DNA of 64,000 nt. Source: JBCCXZ01 sp965228005 (GTDB taxonomy: Bacteria; Planctomycetota; Planctomycetia; Pirellulales; Lacipirellulaceae). Below, piece after piece: positions 16,261 through 24,746 of the stretch. The notes beneath the pieces were generated by a model. The model worked only from the letters and a program-made list of their open reading frames with translations. It was not told the origin of the DNA and ran no database searches. Positions within the stretch are counted from its first letter, which is position 1, and every line of letters starts with the position of its first letter. Location of the stretch: assembly GCA_965228005.1 (NCBI GenBank), contig CBDDGV010000001.1, positions 806,001 through 870,000 on the forward strand, given 5' to 3'. Both the position numbers and the translations under genes were made by a program.

Positions 16261-17906
16261 GGCCGTCCCTCCACCAAGTCTGTAAACGCAAACCGCCCGC
16301 CGTCGAACAAGCCGAGGTCGCTCAATTTCAGTTCGGGGATCACCAACAACGCCATGAAAGAGAGCGTCATATACGGCGCCCGCAGCGGCGAGCCCCACGC
16401 CTTCACTGCCCGGTCGAGGGACTGGTACGCCTCGGCCACCTCTTCGCAAGTACCCGTAGCCATCAGCCCCGCCACCGGCAGCGGCAGCACAAGCCGCGCC
16501 TGTTCGGCGGCGCACACCGCGCTCAGCCCGCCGCCCTCGTTCATCACCGCGTTGATCGCTTCGACAAGATCTGAGTCGTCGACTCCCACGGCGATCACAT
16601 TGTGCGAGTCGTGCGCCACGCTCGACGCCATCGCCCCGCGTCCGAGCCCAAAGTTCTTGATGAACGCGACCGCCGGCTCCGCCTCTTGGTACCGGTTCAC
16701 GACCGCCAGCTTGAGCACGTCCGCCGTCGGGTCCGAGACGATCTCCCCGCCCTCAACCTTCGGCTCGACCGACAACCGGTTGGTGATCAGCTGCCCGTCC
16801 AGAGCTTCGATCACCTGCAGCATCCCGTCCGCGGCCGGGACGGCCAGCTGGCCCGCGTCGACACGGTTCGGCACGAACCGATTCACCACCGGCGGCTCAA
16901 CCCGCTCAAGAGTCGTCCGCCCGGCCTCCGCAACCAGGCTGCCGTCGATCCAAGTCCGCTGCACGCGGAAGTCGGTCAGCGAATCGACCTCAATGAAATC
17001 TGCCGGGTCGCCCACCCGCAACAACCCCACGTCGAGGCCGTAGTGCTGCACGGGATTCACACAAGCCGCCCGCAACGCGTCGTAGACGTCCACCCCGTTG
17101 GCGACCGCCCGCCGGACCAGCGCGTCGATGTGCCCCTCGACCAACTCGTCGGGGTGCTTGTCGTCGCTGCACAGCATCGTCATCGCCGGGTGCTCGGAGA
17201 GCAGGGTGTACAATGCGTCGAAGTTGCGTGCCGCCGAGCCCTCGCGGATCGCGATCTTGCACCCCGCCGCCACCTTGTCGAGCGCTTCCTCCTTCGTGAA
17301 GCACTCGTGGTCGGTCGTCATCCCCGCCGCCACGTACCGTGCGGCTTCCTCGCCCCGCAGGCCCGGTGCGTGCCCGTCGACGGGCTTGCCCCGCGAGCGG
17401 GCCGCCTCGATCTTCGCCAGGCAGCCGGGGTCCCCGTGCAGCACGCCGGGGAAGTTCATCATCTCGCTGAGGTACCGCACCCGCGGGTCGTCCAGAAGCG
17501 ACTCCACCTCCGCGGTCGAAATCTCGGCGCCGGCTGTCTCGAACGTCGTCGCCGGCACGCAGGAAGGGGCTCCGAAGTTGAATTTCAACGGCGAGCCTTC
17601 GGCCTCGGCCAGCATGTACCGGACGCCCTCCACCCCGAGCACGTTGCCGATCTCGTGCGGGTCGCTCACCGTCGCAACCGTGCCGTGGACCACCGCCTTG
17701 CGGGCGAACTCGGTCGGCACGAGCATCGAGCTCTCGATGTGCACGTGGGCGTCGACGAACCCCGGCAGCAGGAACGTATCCGGGGATTCGGAAACCGGCT
17801 CGATAGCGGCGATGCGGCCGGACTCGACACGCACCCTCGCCGGCACGGCCTCGCGTTTTTCGATGTCGACCACCCGGCCAACCAATTCAAACGACGGCGC
17901 ACTCAT
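16257..17906 (-). CDS. ade: adenine deaminase
   Basis: 549 residues, normal for Ade, which hydrolyses adenine to hypoxanthine with a dinuclear metal centre. Family markers: LPGFVDAHVHIESSM with the HxH metal pair, VSDPHEIGNVLG, VDGHAPGL, DHECFTKEEA, and SDDKHPDEL. The C-terminal half has VAHDSHNVIAVG and GGGLSA. It starts with ATG with GGAG upstream, 42 nt after the disordered-protein gene, and overlaps the cytosine deaminase gene at its end. Together the pair would recover purine and pyrimidine bases and release ammonia. Confidence 0.93.
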   Translation of the reverse strand: MSAPSFELVGRVVDIEKREAVPARVRVESGRIAAIEPVSESPDTFLLPGFVDAHVHIESSMLVPTEFARKAVVHGTVATVSDPHEIGNVLGVEGVRYMLAEAEGSPLKFNFGAPSCVPATTFETAGAEISTAEVESLLDDPRVRYLSEMMNFPGVLHGDPGCLAKIEAARSRGKPVDGHAPGLRGEEAARYVAAGMTTDHECFTKEEALDKVAAGCKIAIREGSAARNFDALYTLLSEHPAMTMLCSDDKHPDELVEGHIDALVRRAVANGVDVYDALRAACVNPVQHYGLDVGLLRVGDPADFIEVDSLTDFRVQRTWIDGSLVAEAGRTTLERVEPPVVNRFVPNRVDAGQLAVPAADGMLQVIEALDGQLITNRLSVEPKVEGGEIVSDPTADVLKLAVVNRYQEAEPAVAFIKNFGLGRGAMASSVAHDSHNVIAVGVDDSDLVEAINAVMNEGGGLSAVCAAEQARLVLPLPVAGLMATGTCEEVAEAYQSLDRAVKAWGSPLRAPYMTLSFMALLVIPELKLSDLGLFDGGRFAFTDLVEGRP

Positions 17907-17948
17907 GGCCTGCTCCAGGAGCCGGGTTCGTTGATCCGCGGTACGGCG

Positions 17949-19337
17949 CTAGCTCCTCGAGCCGCCGTCTCCACGCCCGCCTCCACCGCCGCCACCGCCG
18001 CCACCTCCGCCCCTTCGACGACCGCCGCGGCCGCCCCGTCCGCCGCGCCCCCGCGAGGAAGAAGCCCGCGAGGGAGACCGGCTCCGCCCCTCCAGGTTGG
18101 CGTCGACGATCACATTGATCGCCTCCGACCAACTGGGGATGCTGCGGTGGCTCGAGCGCCGGGGGGCGCCTTCTTCCGCTTCGTCGTCGTCGGCATCGAG
18201 CCCCTGTGCGAAACCAGCTTCGCCGAGTTCACCCTCATCGTCCGGCGAATCAGCGGCCTGACCAGAATCGGCGCCGCCCTCGGCCGGCTTGCGGCGGCGT
18301 CGGCGCGAACGACGGCGACGCGGCCGACGCTCCTCCCCGTCTTCGCCTTCCCCGCTTTCTTCACCACCGGCAGCATCGAGACCGGCTCCGAACCCATCGT
18401 CTTCTGCGGCCTGAGAACCCAGTTCTTCGTCCGAGTCGGCTGGGTCGGCGCCCTCACCAGCGGAGCCCTCCCCTGCCCGTCCTCCCCGTCCCCGACGCCC
18501 CCTGCGCCGGCGACGCCGTCGCTTGGGCTTGTCGCTGGACTCTCCCGACTCATCACCCTCGCCATCTTCCGCGAGACTCTCGGTGTCAGCATCAACGTCA
18601 GCTACATCGATCCCTTCACCAAACGCCGTAGCCGCCTCCGAGAATGGCGTCTCCTCAGCCCGCTCTTCATCGACCGGTTCTCCGGTGACCTCATCGGCCT
18701 CAGCGGCGCCGGGGCGGAACCTCGAGGGTATGCGGGAGAACAACGCATCGAATGCGCTGCGCGCGGCCTCACCGGCCACTCCACGCGGTTGATCCTCTGC
18801 TTCCACATCGTCGGTAGAATCCTCGTCTGGGGATTCGTCGACTTCCCCAAAAGCGGCGTCCACCGCTTCGCCCATCTCGGGTTCGGGTCCCCCAGAGTCA
18901 ACCGCAGCAATGCTCTCTTCGGCCGGCTCGTCGTCGGGTTCGGAGAAGCCCAAGAACGGCTCCTGCTCTTCGGCCGATTGTTCGATCTCTTCGGTCTCTT
19001 CAACCACCGGGTCCGGGCCGGGAGCGAAAGACTCCTCAACGGCGCCGGCTTCGCCATCACCAAAATCAAAGTCTTCATCAATGTGCTCAGGCGCCCCGAG
19101 GACCGACTCGCCCTCTTCCACAATCGGAGTCTCGATCCCCAATTGGTTGGCCAGCTCGGCCCAGTCGCTGTCGGTGGGCTGCACAGGAGCCGGTTCCGAC
19201 GGCGATTCCACAGGCACAGCCTCAGGCTCGGGCAGCGCATTCGCCGGCTGGTTGCGCTCAAAAGCATCCGGAGTTGGCTCGGCGCCCAACTCACTGAGAA
19301 GGTCGTCCCAGCCCGATTCGTCTCGTTGGTCTTGCAT
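17949..19337 (-). CDS. intrinsically disordered acidic protein with Arg blocks and RGG-like tail
   Basis: 462 residues, no recognised domain. Residues about 1-265 are strongly acidic (Glu/Asp/Pro-rich) with two short repeated patterns, SGWDDLLSELG near the N-terminus and SDWAELANQLG near 57. Then come two arginine-rich blocks (RRRRRRRGRRGRGGR and RRPRRRRSRRRRRK) separated by acidic Gly/Ser linkers. A short ordered-looking motif, HRSIPSWSEAINVIVDANLEGR in content, precedes a C-terminal tail of RGG and poly-Gly. Charge segregation plus an RGG tail suggests RNA or nucleoprotein binding, or phase separation. It is first in the ade operon, but no functional link is evident. Confidence 0.75.
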   Translation of the reverse strand: MQDQRDESGWDDLLSELGAEPTPDAFERNQPANALPEPEAVPVESPSEPAPVQPTDSDWAELANQLGIETPIVEEGESVLGAPEHIDEDFDFGDGEAGAVEESFAPGPDPVVEETEEIEQSAEEQEPFLGFSEPDDEPAEESIAAVDSGGPEPEMGEAVDAAFGEVDESPDEDSTDDVEAEDQPRGVAGEAARSAFDALFSRIPSRFRPGAAEADEVTGEPVDEERAEETPFSEAATAFGEGIDVADVDADTESLAEDGEGDESGESSDKPKRRRRRRRGRRGRGGRAGEGSAGEGADPADSDEELGSQAAEDDGFGAGLDAAGGEESGEGEDGEERRPRRRRSRRRRRKPAEGGADSGQAADSPDDEGELGEAGFAQGLDADDDEAEEGAPRRSSHRSIPSWSEAINVIVDANLEGRSRSPSRASSSRGRGGRGGRGGRRRGGGGGGGGGGGGRGDGGSRS

Positions 19338-19511
19338 ACAACCCAGGCGTAGAAATGAGGTGCCGGAGACACCAGGATTCGGCCGCTAGCTCCCGAGGGG
19401 GACTATGGCCCCAAAGAGCCGTTCTCACGCGGCGGGTAATCCAAGAATATAAGGCGACGCGGCCAAGCGGGGAAGCCGCAGTTGCTCCCGACCCACAACG
19501 GAGGCGGCGAT

Positions 19512-20798
19512 TTGAAACCACCAGAACAGGGCAGCCAGAAACCAGCGTCTGAACGGCCCATACCGTGCTTTGAGGAGATTGAGCTCAGCGGCCACATCAT
19601 CGACAGCCTCCTGCTGCCGAAGGTGCTGGATTGTATCCTGACCGCCGGGGGTCGATTCCGACTGAAGAACATATCGATTGGCGAGGGCCGGCCAGACCCG
19701 AGCCGCGTGCTGATCGAGGTCCTGGCTCCGGACGAAGAAACGCTGCGGGCGATCATGGCCCAGACCGGCGACCACGGCGCTGTGCCGACCGCGGGCGCCG
19801 ACGCGGAGCTCGTCGAAGCCGATCTGGACGGGGCGTTCCCCGAAGGCTTCTACGCGACGACCAACCAGCGCACCGAGGTCCGTCTCGCGGGGCAGTGGCT
19901 GCCGGTCGCCGATCAGGAGATGGACTGCGGGATCGTAGTCGACTCGGAACACACCAATGCCAAGTGCGTGGCGATGTCCGAGGTGCGGCTCGGCTCGAAG
20001 ATCGTTGTCGGCTACAAGGGCGTCCGGGTTCACCCTTACGAGCGGACGGAGGACGACCACGGCTTTGCCTTCATGAACAGCAGCGTTTCCACAGAGAAGC
20101 CCAAGGGCGTTGTCATCCGTCAGGTCGCTCAGCAGCTGTTCGAGAACAAGCAGTCGGGAGGCAAGACGCTGCTGGTGGGCGGTCCGGCCATCGTCCACAC
20201 GGGCAGCGGCCACCTGCTCACCCAGCTCATCAACGGCGGCTACATCCACAAGCTCTTCGCCGGCAACGCGCTCGCGGCCCACGACATCGAGCAAGCCCTC
20301 TACGGCACCAGCCTGGGCGTGAATCTGCACGAGGGCAGCCTCGCCGACGCCGGGCACGAGCACCACCTGCGGGCGATCAACCGCATCCGCCGAGCGGGGT
20401 CCATCAAAGCCGCCGTCGATTCGGGGGTGCTCACCTCGGGCATCATGCACGCCTGCGTGGAACGCGGAGTTGAGTTCCTACTCTCAGGCAGCATCCGCGA
20501 CGACGGCCCGTTGCCGGACGTGGTCACCGACGCGATCGAGAATCAACGGCTTATGCGGGAAGGGGTCCGCGACGTTTCGTTCTGCTTGATGATCGCCACC
20601 ACGCTGCATTCGATTGCCGTGGGCAACGTGTTGCCGGCAGAGGTGGCGGTAGTCTGTGTCGACATCAATCCCTCGACCGTCATCAAGCTGGGCGACCGCG
20701 GCAGCTTCCAAACGGTGGGCTTGGTTACGGATGTCGAGCCGTTCCTCAGGGCGGTTGTCACGGAAATCGAGGCGCTCGAAACCCGAGAGGCCACATGA
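19512..20798 (+). CDS. TIGR00300/LOR-SDH-type ornithine cyclodeaminase-like protein
   Basis: 428 residues from TTG 19512, chosen because GGAGG lies 7 nt upstream; an earlier TTG at 19482 lacks one. Residues about 15-100 are the LOR/SDH N-terminal region (FEEIELSGHIIDSLLLPKVLD). The rest is the NAD-binding part with KTLLVGGPAIVHTGSG and GNALAAHDIE. This is the family fused as the C-terminal half of cyanobacterial ArgZ/AgrE, where it turns ornithine into proline with ammonia release. Here it is a separate gene overlapping the arginine-dihydrolase-like gene by four bases, so the two products probably work in sequence. Confidence 0.82.
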   Translation: MKPPEQGSQKPASERPIPCFEEIELSGHIIDSLLLPKVLDCILTAGGRFRLKNISIGEGRPDPSRVLIEVLAPDEETLRAIMAQTGDHGAVPTAGADAELVEADLDGAFPEGFYATTNQRTEVRLAGQWLPVADQEMDCGIVVDSEHTNAKCVAMSEVRLGSKIVVGYKGVRVHPYERTEDDHGFAFMNSSVSTEKPKGVVIRQVAQQLFENKQSGGKTLLVGGPAIVHTGSGHLLTQLINGGYIHKLFAGNALAAHDIEQALYGTSLGVNLHEGSLADAGHEHHLRAINRIRRAGSIKAAVDSGVLTSGIMHACVERGVEFLLSGSIRDDGPLPDVVTDAIENQRLMREGVRDVSFCLMIATTLHSIAVGNVLPAEVAVVCVDINPSTVIKLGDRGSFQTVGLVTDVEPFLRAVVTEIEALETREAT

Positions 20799-21622
20799 AA
20801 CCGAGGGTTCTGATGTGCCCGCCGGACTTCTACGGTGTCCACTACGAGATCAATCCGTGGATGAATACCGCCCGCGAGGTGGACCACGGCGAAGCGGTCC
20901 GCCAGTGGCAAGGCCTCCACAGGCTGATCGAAGAAGCGGGCGCAAAGGTAAGGCTCGTGCCGCCGGTCGACGGCCTGCCGGACTTGGTCTTCACGGCAAA
21001 CGCGGCTTTGATTCACGGCAGGCGGGCGGTGCTTTCTTGCTTCCGCCACTCGCAGCGGCAGGGCGAGGAAGACCACTTTCGAGCGGCGTTAGAGGCCGAG
21101 GGATTCGAGGTAATCGAGACGCCGGGCCGCTGCTCGTTCGAAGGAGCCGGCGACGCGCTGTTCTGCGGCGAGGCGTTGTTCGCAGGCTACCTCAGCCGCA
21201 GCGACGCCACGGGGCACCAGCGGATTGCAGAGGCGCTCGGAATCGGCGTGCTCCCCGTCGAGCTGGTCGACCCTTACTACTACCACTTAGACACCTGCTT
21301 CTGCCCGCTCGCCACGTACGCCGCCGTCTACTTTCCCGGGGCGTTCGATCGCTACGGAAAGCAGGTGCTGCGGGAGAACGTGCCGGTGCTTGTCGAAGTG
21401 GAAGAGGCCGAAGCCCGGGCATTCGCGTGCAACGCGGTAGTGATCGGCAAACGTGTGATTACGAATGAAGGTTGCCCGGCGCTGCACCATTCCCTTCGCG
21501 GCCTCGGGTTCGATCCGGTTGCCACACCGCTCCACGAGTTTGTGAAGGCCGGAGGGAGCGCGAAGTGCTTGACGCTGCGGCTCGACGGCGAGGACGCCGC
21601 CGGCTGGCGGGGCACACTCTAG
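20795..21622 (+). CDS. arginine dihydrolase/dimethylargininase-like amidinotransferase-fold hydrolase
   Basis: 275 residues of the guanidine-modifying enzyme superfamily. Key elements are DLVFTANAALI near residue 65, EGAGDALF-type Asp segment near 110, YYYHLDTCFCPL with the catalytic His near 165, and the C-terminal AGGSAKCLTLRL carrying the nucleophilic Cys. Asn20 (YEINPWMN) lies in the N-terminal region where arginine dihydrolases have a characteristic Asn. The ATG overlaps the stop of the TIGR00300 gene (ATGA). Predicted reaction: arginine to ornithine plus ammonia and CO2. Dimethylarginine hydrolysis is the alternative. Its TAG stop shares CTAG with the opposite-strand stop of the next gene. 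Confidence 0.82.
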   Translation: MKPRVLMCPPDFYGVHYEINPWMNTAREVDHGEAVRQWQGLHRLIEEAGAKVRLVPPVDGLPDLVFTANAALIHGRRAVLSCFRHSQRQGEEDHFRAALEAEGFEVIETPGRCSFEGAGDALFCGEALFAGYLSRSDATGHQRIAEALGIGVLPVELVDPYYYHLDTCFCPLATYAAVYFPGAFDRYGKQVLRENVPVLVEVEEAEARAFACNAVVIGKRVITNEGCPALHHSLRGLGFDPVATPLHEFVKAGGSAKCLTLRLDGEDAAGWRGTL

Positions 21623-22221
21623 CTCATGGGCGGGTGCTCCTTGGCCAGGTTGCTGACGGTCTTGAACGCAGAATGCTCAGCCCCACCGCACCATTCGAAC
21701 AGCGCGGCCTCGGTGGTGGTGAGGCTGACGCCGGCCGACTCCATCCGGCGCAGCGCTGTGTCGTGGTCGACCTCGTAACGCGAACCAATCGCGTCGACCG
21801 CCAGGAAAACGAGGTAACCCGCCGACGCCAAGTCGAGCGCAGTCTGCTGCACGCAGACGTGGGTCTCGATCCCGCAGAGGAGTACGCGGTCGATCCCGCC
21901 CGAGGCCCAGTCAGCAGAAGCGGCCGCGCAGACAGCGCTGAATTCGGTCTTGGCTATTGCGGGTTGGCTGATCGACGCGGCGACTTCTGAAAGGGTTGGC
22001 CCCAGCTTCTCTGGGACTTGTTCGGTCGATGCTACTCGGACGCCGAGAGCTCGGGCGCCTTCCGCGAGGCGGCGTGCGTTCCAGGCGATTGTCGCTGCCT
22101 GGGGCTGGGCCGCCATCAGCTTTTCTTGGATGTCGATCACCAGCAGCGCGGTTTCTTCCGGCCGCATGAGCATCGGGCTGCGGGGAGACGTGGGCGCCGG
22201 GTCCGGTTGGTCTTCGCTCAT
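21619..22221 (-). CDS. isochorismatase-family cysteine hydrolase
   Basis: 200 residues. Catalytic Asp30 in LLVIDIQEKL, a Lys in AKTEFSA, and the nucleophilic Cys in GIETHVCVQQTAL form the family triad. This spelling (GIETHVC) is that of the YcaC/MAR1-like hydrolases rather than nicotinamidase. Physiological substrates of this branch are poorly known. The start is ATG 22219-22221. The gene is convergent with the arginine module, and the two stops overlap within one CTAG. Confidence 0.87.
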   Translation of the reverse strand: MSEDQPDPAPTSPRSPMLMRPEETALLVIDIQEKLMAAQPQAATIAWNARRLAEGARALGVRVASTEQVPEKLGPTLSEVAASISQPAIAKTEFSAVCAAASADWASGGIDRVLLCGIETHVCVQQTALDLASAGYLVFLAVDAIGSRYEVDHDTALRRMESAGVSLTTTEAALFEWCGGAEHSAFKTVSNLAKEHPPMS

Positions 22222-22331
22222 GGCAGCAGCATAGGCTCGCGGCAACCCGCCGGCCAAGGGCGCGGCCCCCTGGCCGCTGTCGCCGGCGCCGGTAAGATTG
22301 GCAGTTTCGTATTCCTCGGAGCGGACAATCG

Positions 22332-22865
22332 ATGAAAACACGCTCGACGACCATCCTGACCGTGCGACGCAACGGAAAGGTCGCCATCGGCGGCGACGGC
22401 CAGGTGAGCCTGGGCGACACGGTGATGAAGTCCGACGCCCAGAAGATCCGCAAGCTGGTGGAAGCCAAGGTGCTGGTGGGCTTCGCCGGCGCCGCGGCGG
22501 ATGCGTTCGCCCTGATGGAGCGGTTGGAGGCGAAGCTGAAAGACTACCCGGCCAACCTGCCGCGGGCGGCGACTGAGCTGGCCAAAGACTGGCGGATGGA
22601 CCGGGCCCTGCGTCGGTTGGAAGCGCTGGTCGCCGTGGTCGACGCGGACCACACGCTGCTCCTGTCGGGCACGGGGGACGTGATCCAGCCCAGCGACGGA
22701 ATCCTCGGAATCGGCTCCGGCGGCAACTACGCGCTGTCGGCGGCGCGGGCGCTGGCGGCGAACACCGACCTGTCGGCGGCCGACATCGTCCGCAAGTCGC
22801 TCGAGATCGCCGGGGACATCTGCGTGTACTCAAATCAAAACCTCGTCATCGAGGAGCTGCCTTGA
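22332..22865 (+). CDS. hslV: ATP-dependent protease peptidase subunit HslV (ClpQ)
   Basis: 177 residues, beta-type proteasome-like peptidase. The catalytic Thr must be exposed by processing. Here TTILTVRRNGK is preceded by MKTRS, so a five-residue propeptide is predicted instead of the single Met of E. coli HslV. GDGQVSLGDTVMK and the Lys33-equivalent region, GFAGAAADAF and GSGGNYALSAARAL match the family. The gene overlaps hslU by four bases (TTGA). Product: 12-mer that docks on HslU hexamers in the cytoplasm. Confidence 0.95.
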   Translation: MKTRSTTILTVRRNGKVAIGGDGQVSLGDTVMKSDAQKIRKLVEAKVLVGFAGAAADAFALMERLEAKLKDYPANLPRAATELAKDWRMDRALRRLEALVAVVDADHTLLLSGTGDVIQPSDGILGIGSGGNYALSAARALAANTDLSAADIVRKSLEIAGDICVYSNQNLVIEELP

Positions 22866-24205
22866 AGAAACTGACCCCGAGGGAGATCGTCTCGGAGCTC
22901 GACCGCCACATCGTCGGCCAGGCGAAGGCGAAGCGGGCGGTCGCGGTCGCGATCCGCAACCGCTGGCGGCGTCAGCAGCTCGACGAAGAGCTCCGCAAGG
23001 AGGTGGCGCCCAAGAACATCCTGATGATCGGCCCCACGGGCGTGGGCAAGACCGAGATCGCCCGGCGGTTGGCCAAGCTGACCGGCGCGCCGTTCATCAA
23101 GGTGGAAGCCACCAAGTACACCGAGGTCGGTTACTACGGCCGCGACGTGGAGAGCATGATCCGCGAACTGGTCGAGAACGCGATCGGCATCGTCCGCGAA
23201 CAAGAGATGGAGCGGGTCGAGGAGGAGGCCAAGAAGCGGGTCACCGAGCGGCTGCTCGACCTGGTGGCGCCGCAGCCGGCTTCGTTCGACGTGGGCGTCG
23301 ACAGCGACGATTCGCCCGAGCGGTACGAGCGGACCCGGGAGAAGATGCGGGCGATGCTCGTCGGCGGCGAGCTGGAGCAGCGCGAGGTCGAGATCACGAT
23401 CGAGCAGAAGGCCCAGGCGATGATGATCCCCGGCATGGGCCCCGGCGGCGATCAGATGGACTTCGACGTGCAGGGCATGCTGGAGAAGATCCTGCCGAAG
23501 AACGTCTCCCGCAGGAAGATGACCGTCGAGCAGGCCCGCAAGGTGCTGTTCGATCAGGAGTGCGAGGCGCTGATCAACGAGGAGACGGTCAACGCCAAGG
23601 CGGTGGAGCTCGCCGAGGAGACCGGCATCATCTTCCTCGACGAGGTCGACAAGGTCGTCGCGACCGAGGGCGGCAAGGGGAACGACGTCTCGCGGCAGGG
23701 CGTGCAGCGCGACTTGCTGCCGATCGTCGAGGGCACCACGGTGCAGACCCGGTACGGCTACGTCCGGACCGACCACGTGCTGTTCATCGCGGCGGGGGCG
23801 TTCCACAGCACGCGGCCAAGCGACCTGATGCCGGAGCTGCAGGGTCGATTCCCGATCCGAGTGGAACTGGACGACCTGTCGAAGGACGACTTCGTGCGGA
23901 TCCTCTCGGAGCCGCGGAGCGCGTTGACCAAGCAGTACGTTGCGTTGATGAAGACCGAGGGGATCGAAGTCGAGTTCCAGCCCGATTCGATCGAGGCGTT
24001 GGCCGCCTACTCGCACCGGGTGAACCAGTCGACGCAGAACATCGGCGCGCGGCGGCTGCACACGCTGCTGGAGCGGCTGCTGGAGGAGTTGAGCTTCGAG
24101 GCGCCCGACATGGGGATGGGCAAGGTCGAGATCAACGAGGCCTACGTGCGGGAGCGGCTCGAGGAGATCGCGCAGGACGAAGACCTCAGCCGCTATATTC
24201 TCTGA
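22862..24205 (+). CDS. hslU: ATP-dependent protease ATPase subunit HslU (ClpY)
   Basis: 447 residues, AAA+ unfoldase. Walker A is GPTGVGKTE, Walker B is IIFLDEVDKV, the pore loop is GYYGRD (GYVG-type), and the sensor/Arg finger region is PELQGRFPIRVEL. The C-terminal tail ends SRYIL, the residues that insert into HslV and switch it on. The I domain (about 105-240) is normal in size. The TTG start overlaps the hslV stop. HslU and HslV form the heat-shock protease complex. Confidence 0.96.
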   Translation: MKKLTPREIVSELDRHIVGQAKAKRAVAVAIRNRWRRQQLDEELRKEVAPKNILMIGPTGVGKTEIARRLAKLTGAPFIKVEATKYTEVGYYGRDVESMIRELVENAIGIVREQEMERVEEEAKKRVTERLLDLVAPQPASFDVGVDSDDSPERYERTREKMRAMLVGGELEQREVEITIEQKAQAMMIPGMGPGGDQMDFDVQGMLEKILPKNVSRRKMTVEQARKVLFDQECEALINEETVNAKAVELAEETGIIFLDEVDKVVATEGGKGNDVSRQGVQRDLLPIVEGTTVQTRYGYVRTDHVLFIAAGAFHSTRPSDLMPELQGRFPIRVELDDLSKDDFVRILSEPRSALTKQYVALMKTEGIEVEFQPDSIEALAAYSHRVNQSTQNIGARRLHTLLERLLEELSFEAPDMGMGKVEINEAYVRERLEEIAQDEDLSRYIL

Positions 24206-24254
24206 AGCGGTATCCTCTAACGCGGCGTCCTCTAGCGTTGCGTCTGCGGCCGCC

Positions 24255-24746
24255 CTAACCATTGGCGGCCCTCTCGGCATGGCCCGGGAGGGCTTCGATC
24301 ATCGCGGCGGCCTGCCGGCCGTCGCCGGTGACGGTGAAGACCCGATCGCCGTCGGCTTGCGGTTCGATCTCGACGCGGACGTGGTCCGCCGGCAGGGATT
24401 CCGCCACTCGGTCCGCCCACTCGACGAACGTGACCCCTTCGGCGTCGAAGTACTCGTCGGGGCCCAGTTGTTGGAACTCGTCGTCGTCACGCAGGCGGTA
24501 GGCGTCGAAGTGGTACACGGGCAGGCGGGCTTCGGCGTATTCGTTGACGAGCACGAACGTGGGGCTGGTCACTTCGTCGGCGGGGACGCCCAGGGCGCCG
24601 GCGACGGCTTGGACGAAGCGGGTCTTGCCGGCGCCGAGCGTGCCGATGAGCGCGACGACCGTCGAAGGCTGCAGCGCGGCGGCGAAGGCGGCGCCGAGCT
24701 GGTCGGTGTCGGCTTCGCTGCGGGCGGTGAACTGGTATGCGGTCAC
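24255..24746 (-). CDS. tsaE: tRNA t6A synthesis ATPase TsaE
   Basis: 163 residues. Walker A GTLGAGKTRF is at about 35-44, SPTFVLVNEY and the YHFDAYRL segment with catalytic Asp follow, and FVEWADRV is the conserved C-terminal motif. TsaE works with TsaB and TsaD to add threonylcarbamoyl to A37 of ANN-decoding tRNAs. The GTG start overlaps the stop of thiL by four bases. The C-terminal tail beyond residue 135 is longer than in many relatives. tsaB and tsaD are not in the window. Confidence 0.93.
   Translation of the reverse strand: MTAYQFTARSEADTDQLGAAFAAALQPSTVVALIGTLGAGKTRFVQAVAGALGVPADEVTSPTFVLVNEYAEARLPVYHFDAYRLRDDDEFQQLGPDEYFDAEGVTFVEWADRVAESLPADHVRVEIEPQADGDRVFTVTGDGRQAAAMIEALPGHAERAANG

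Noticed and set aside
16602..19352. Very long plus-strand open frame (over 900 codons) opposite ade and the disordered protein
   Set aside because: It is a GC-bias shadow; the opposite-strand genes have family motifs, starts and ribosome sites, and the shadow has none.
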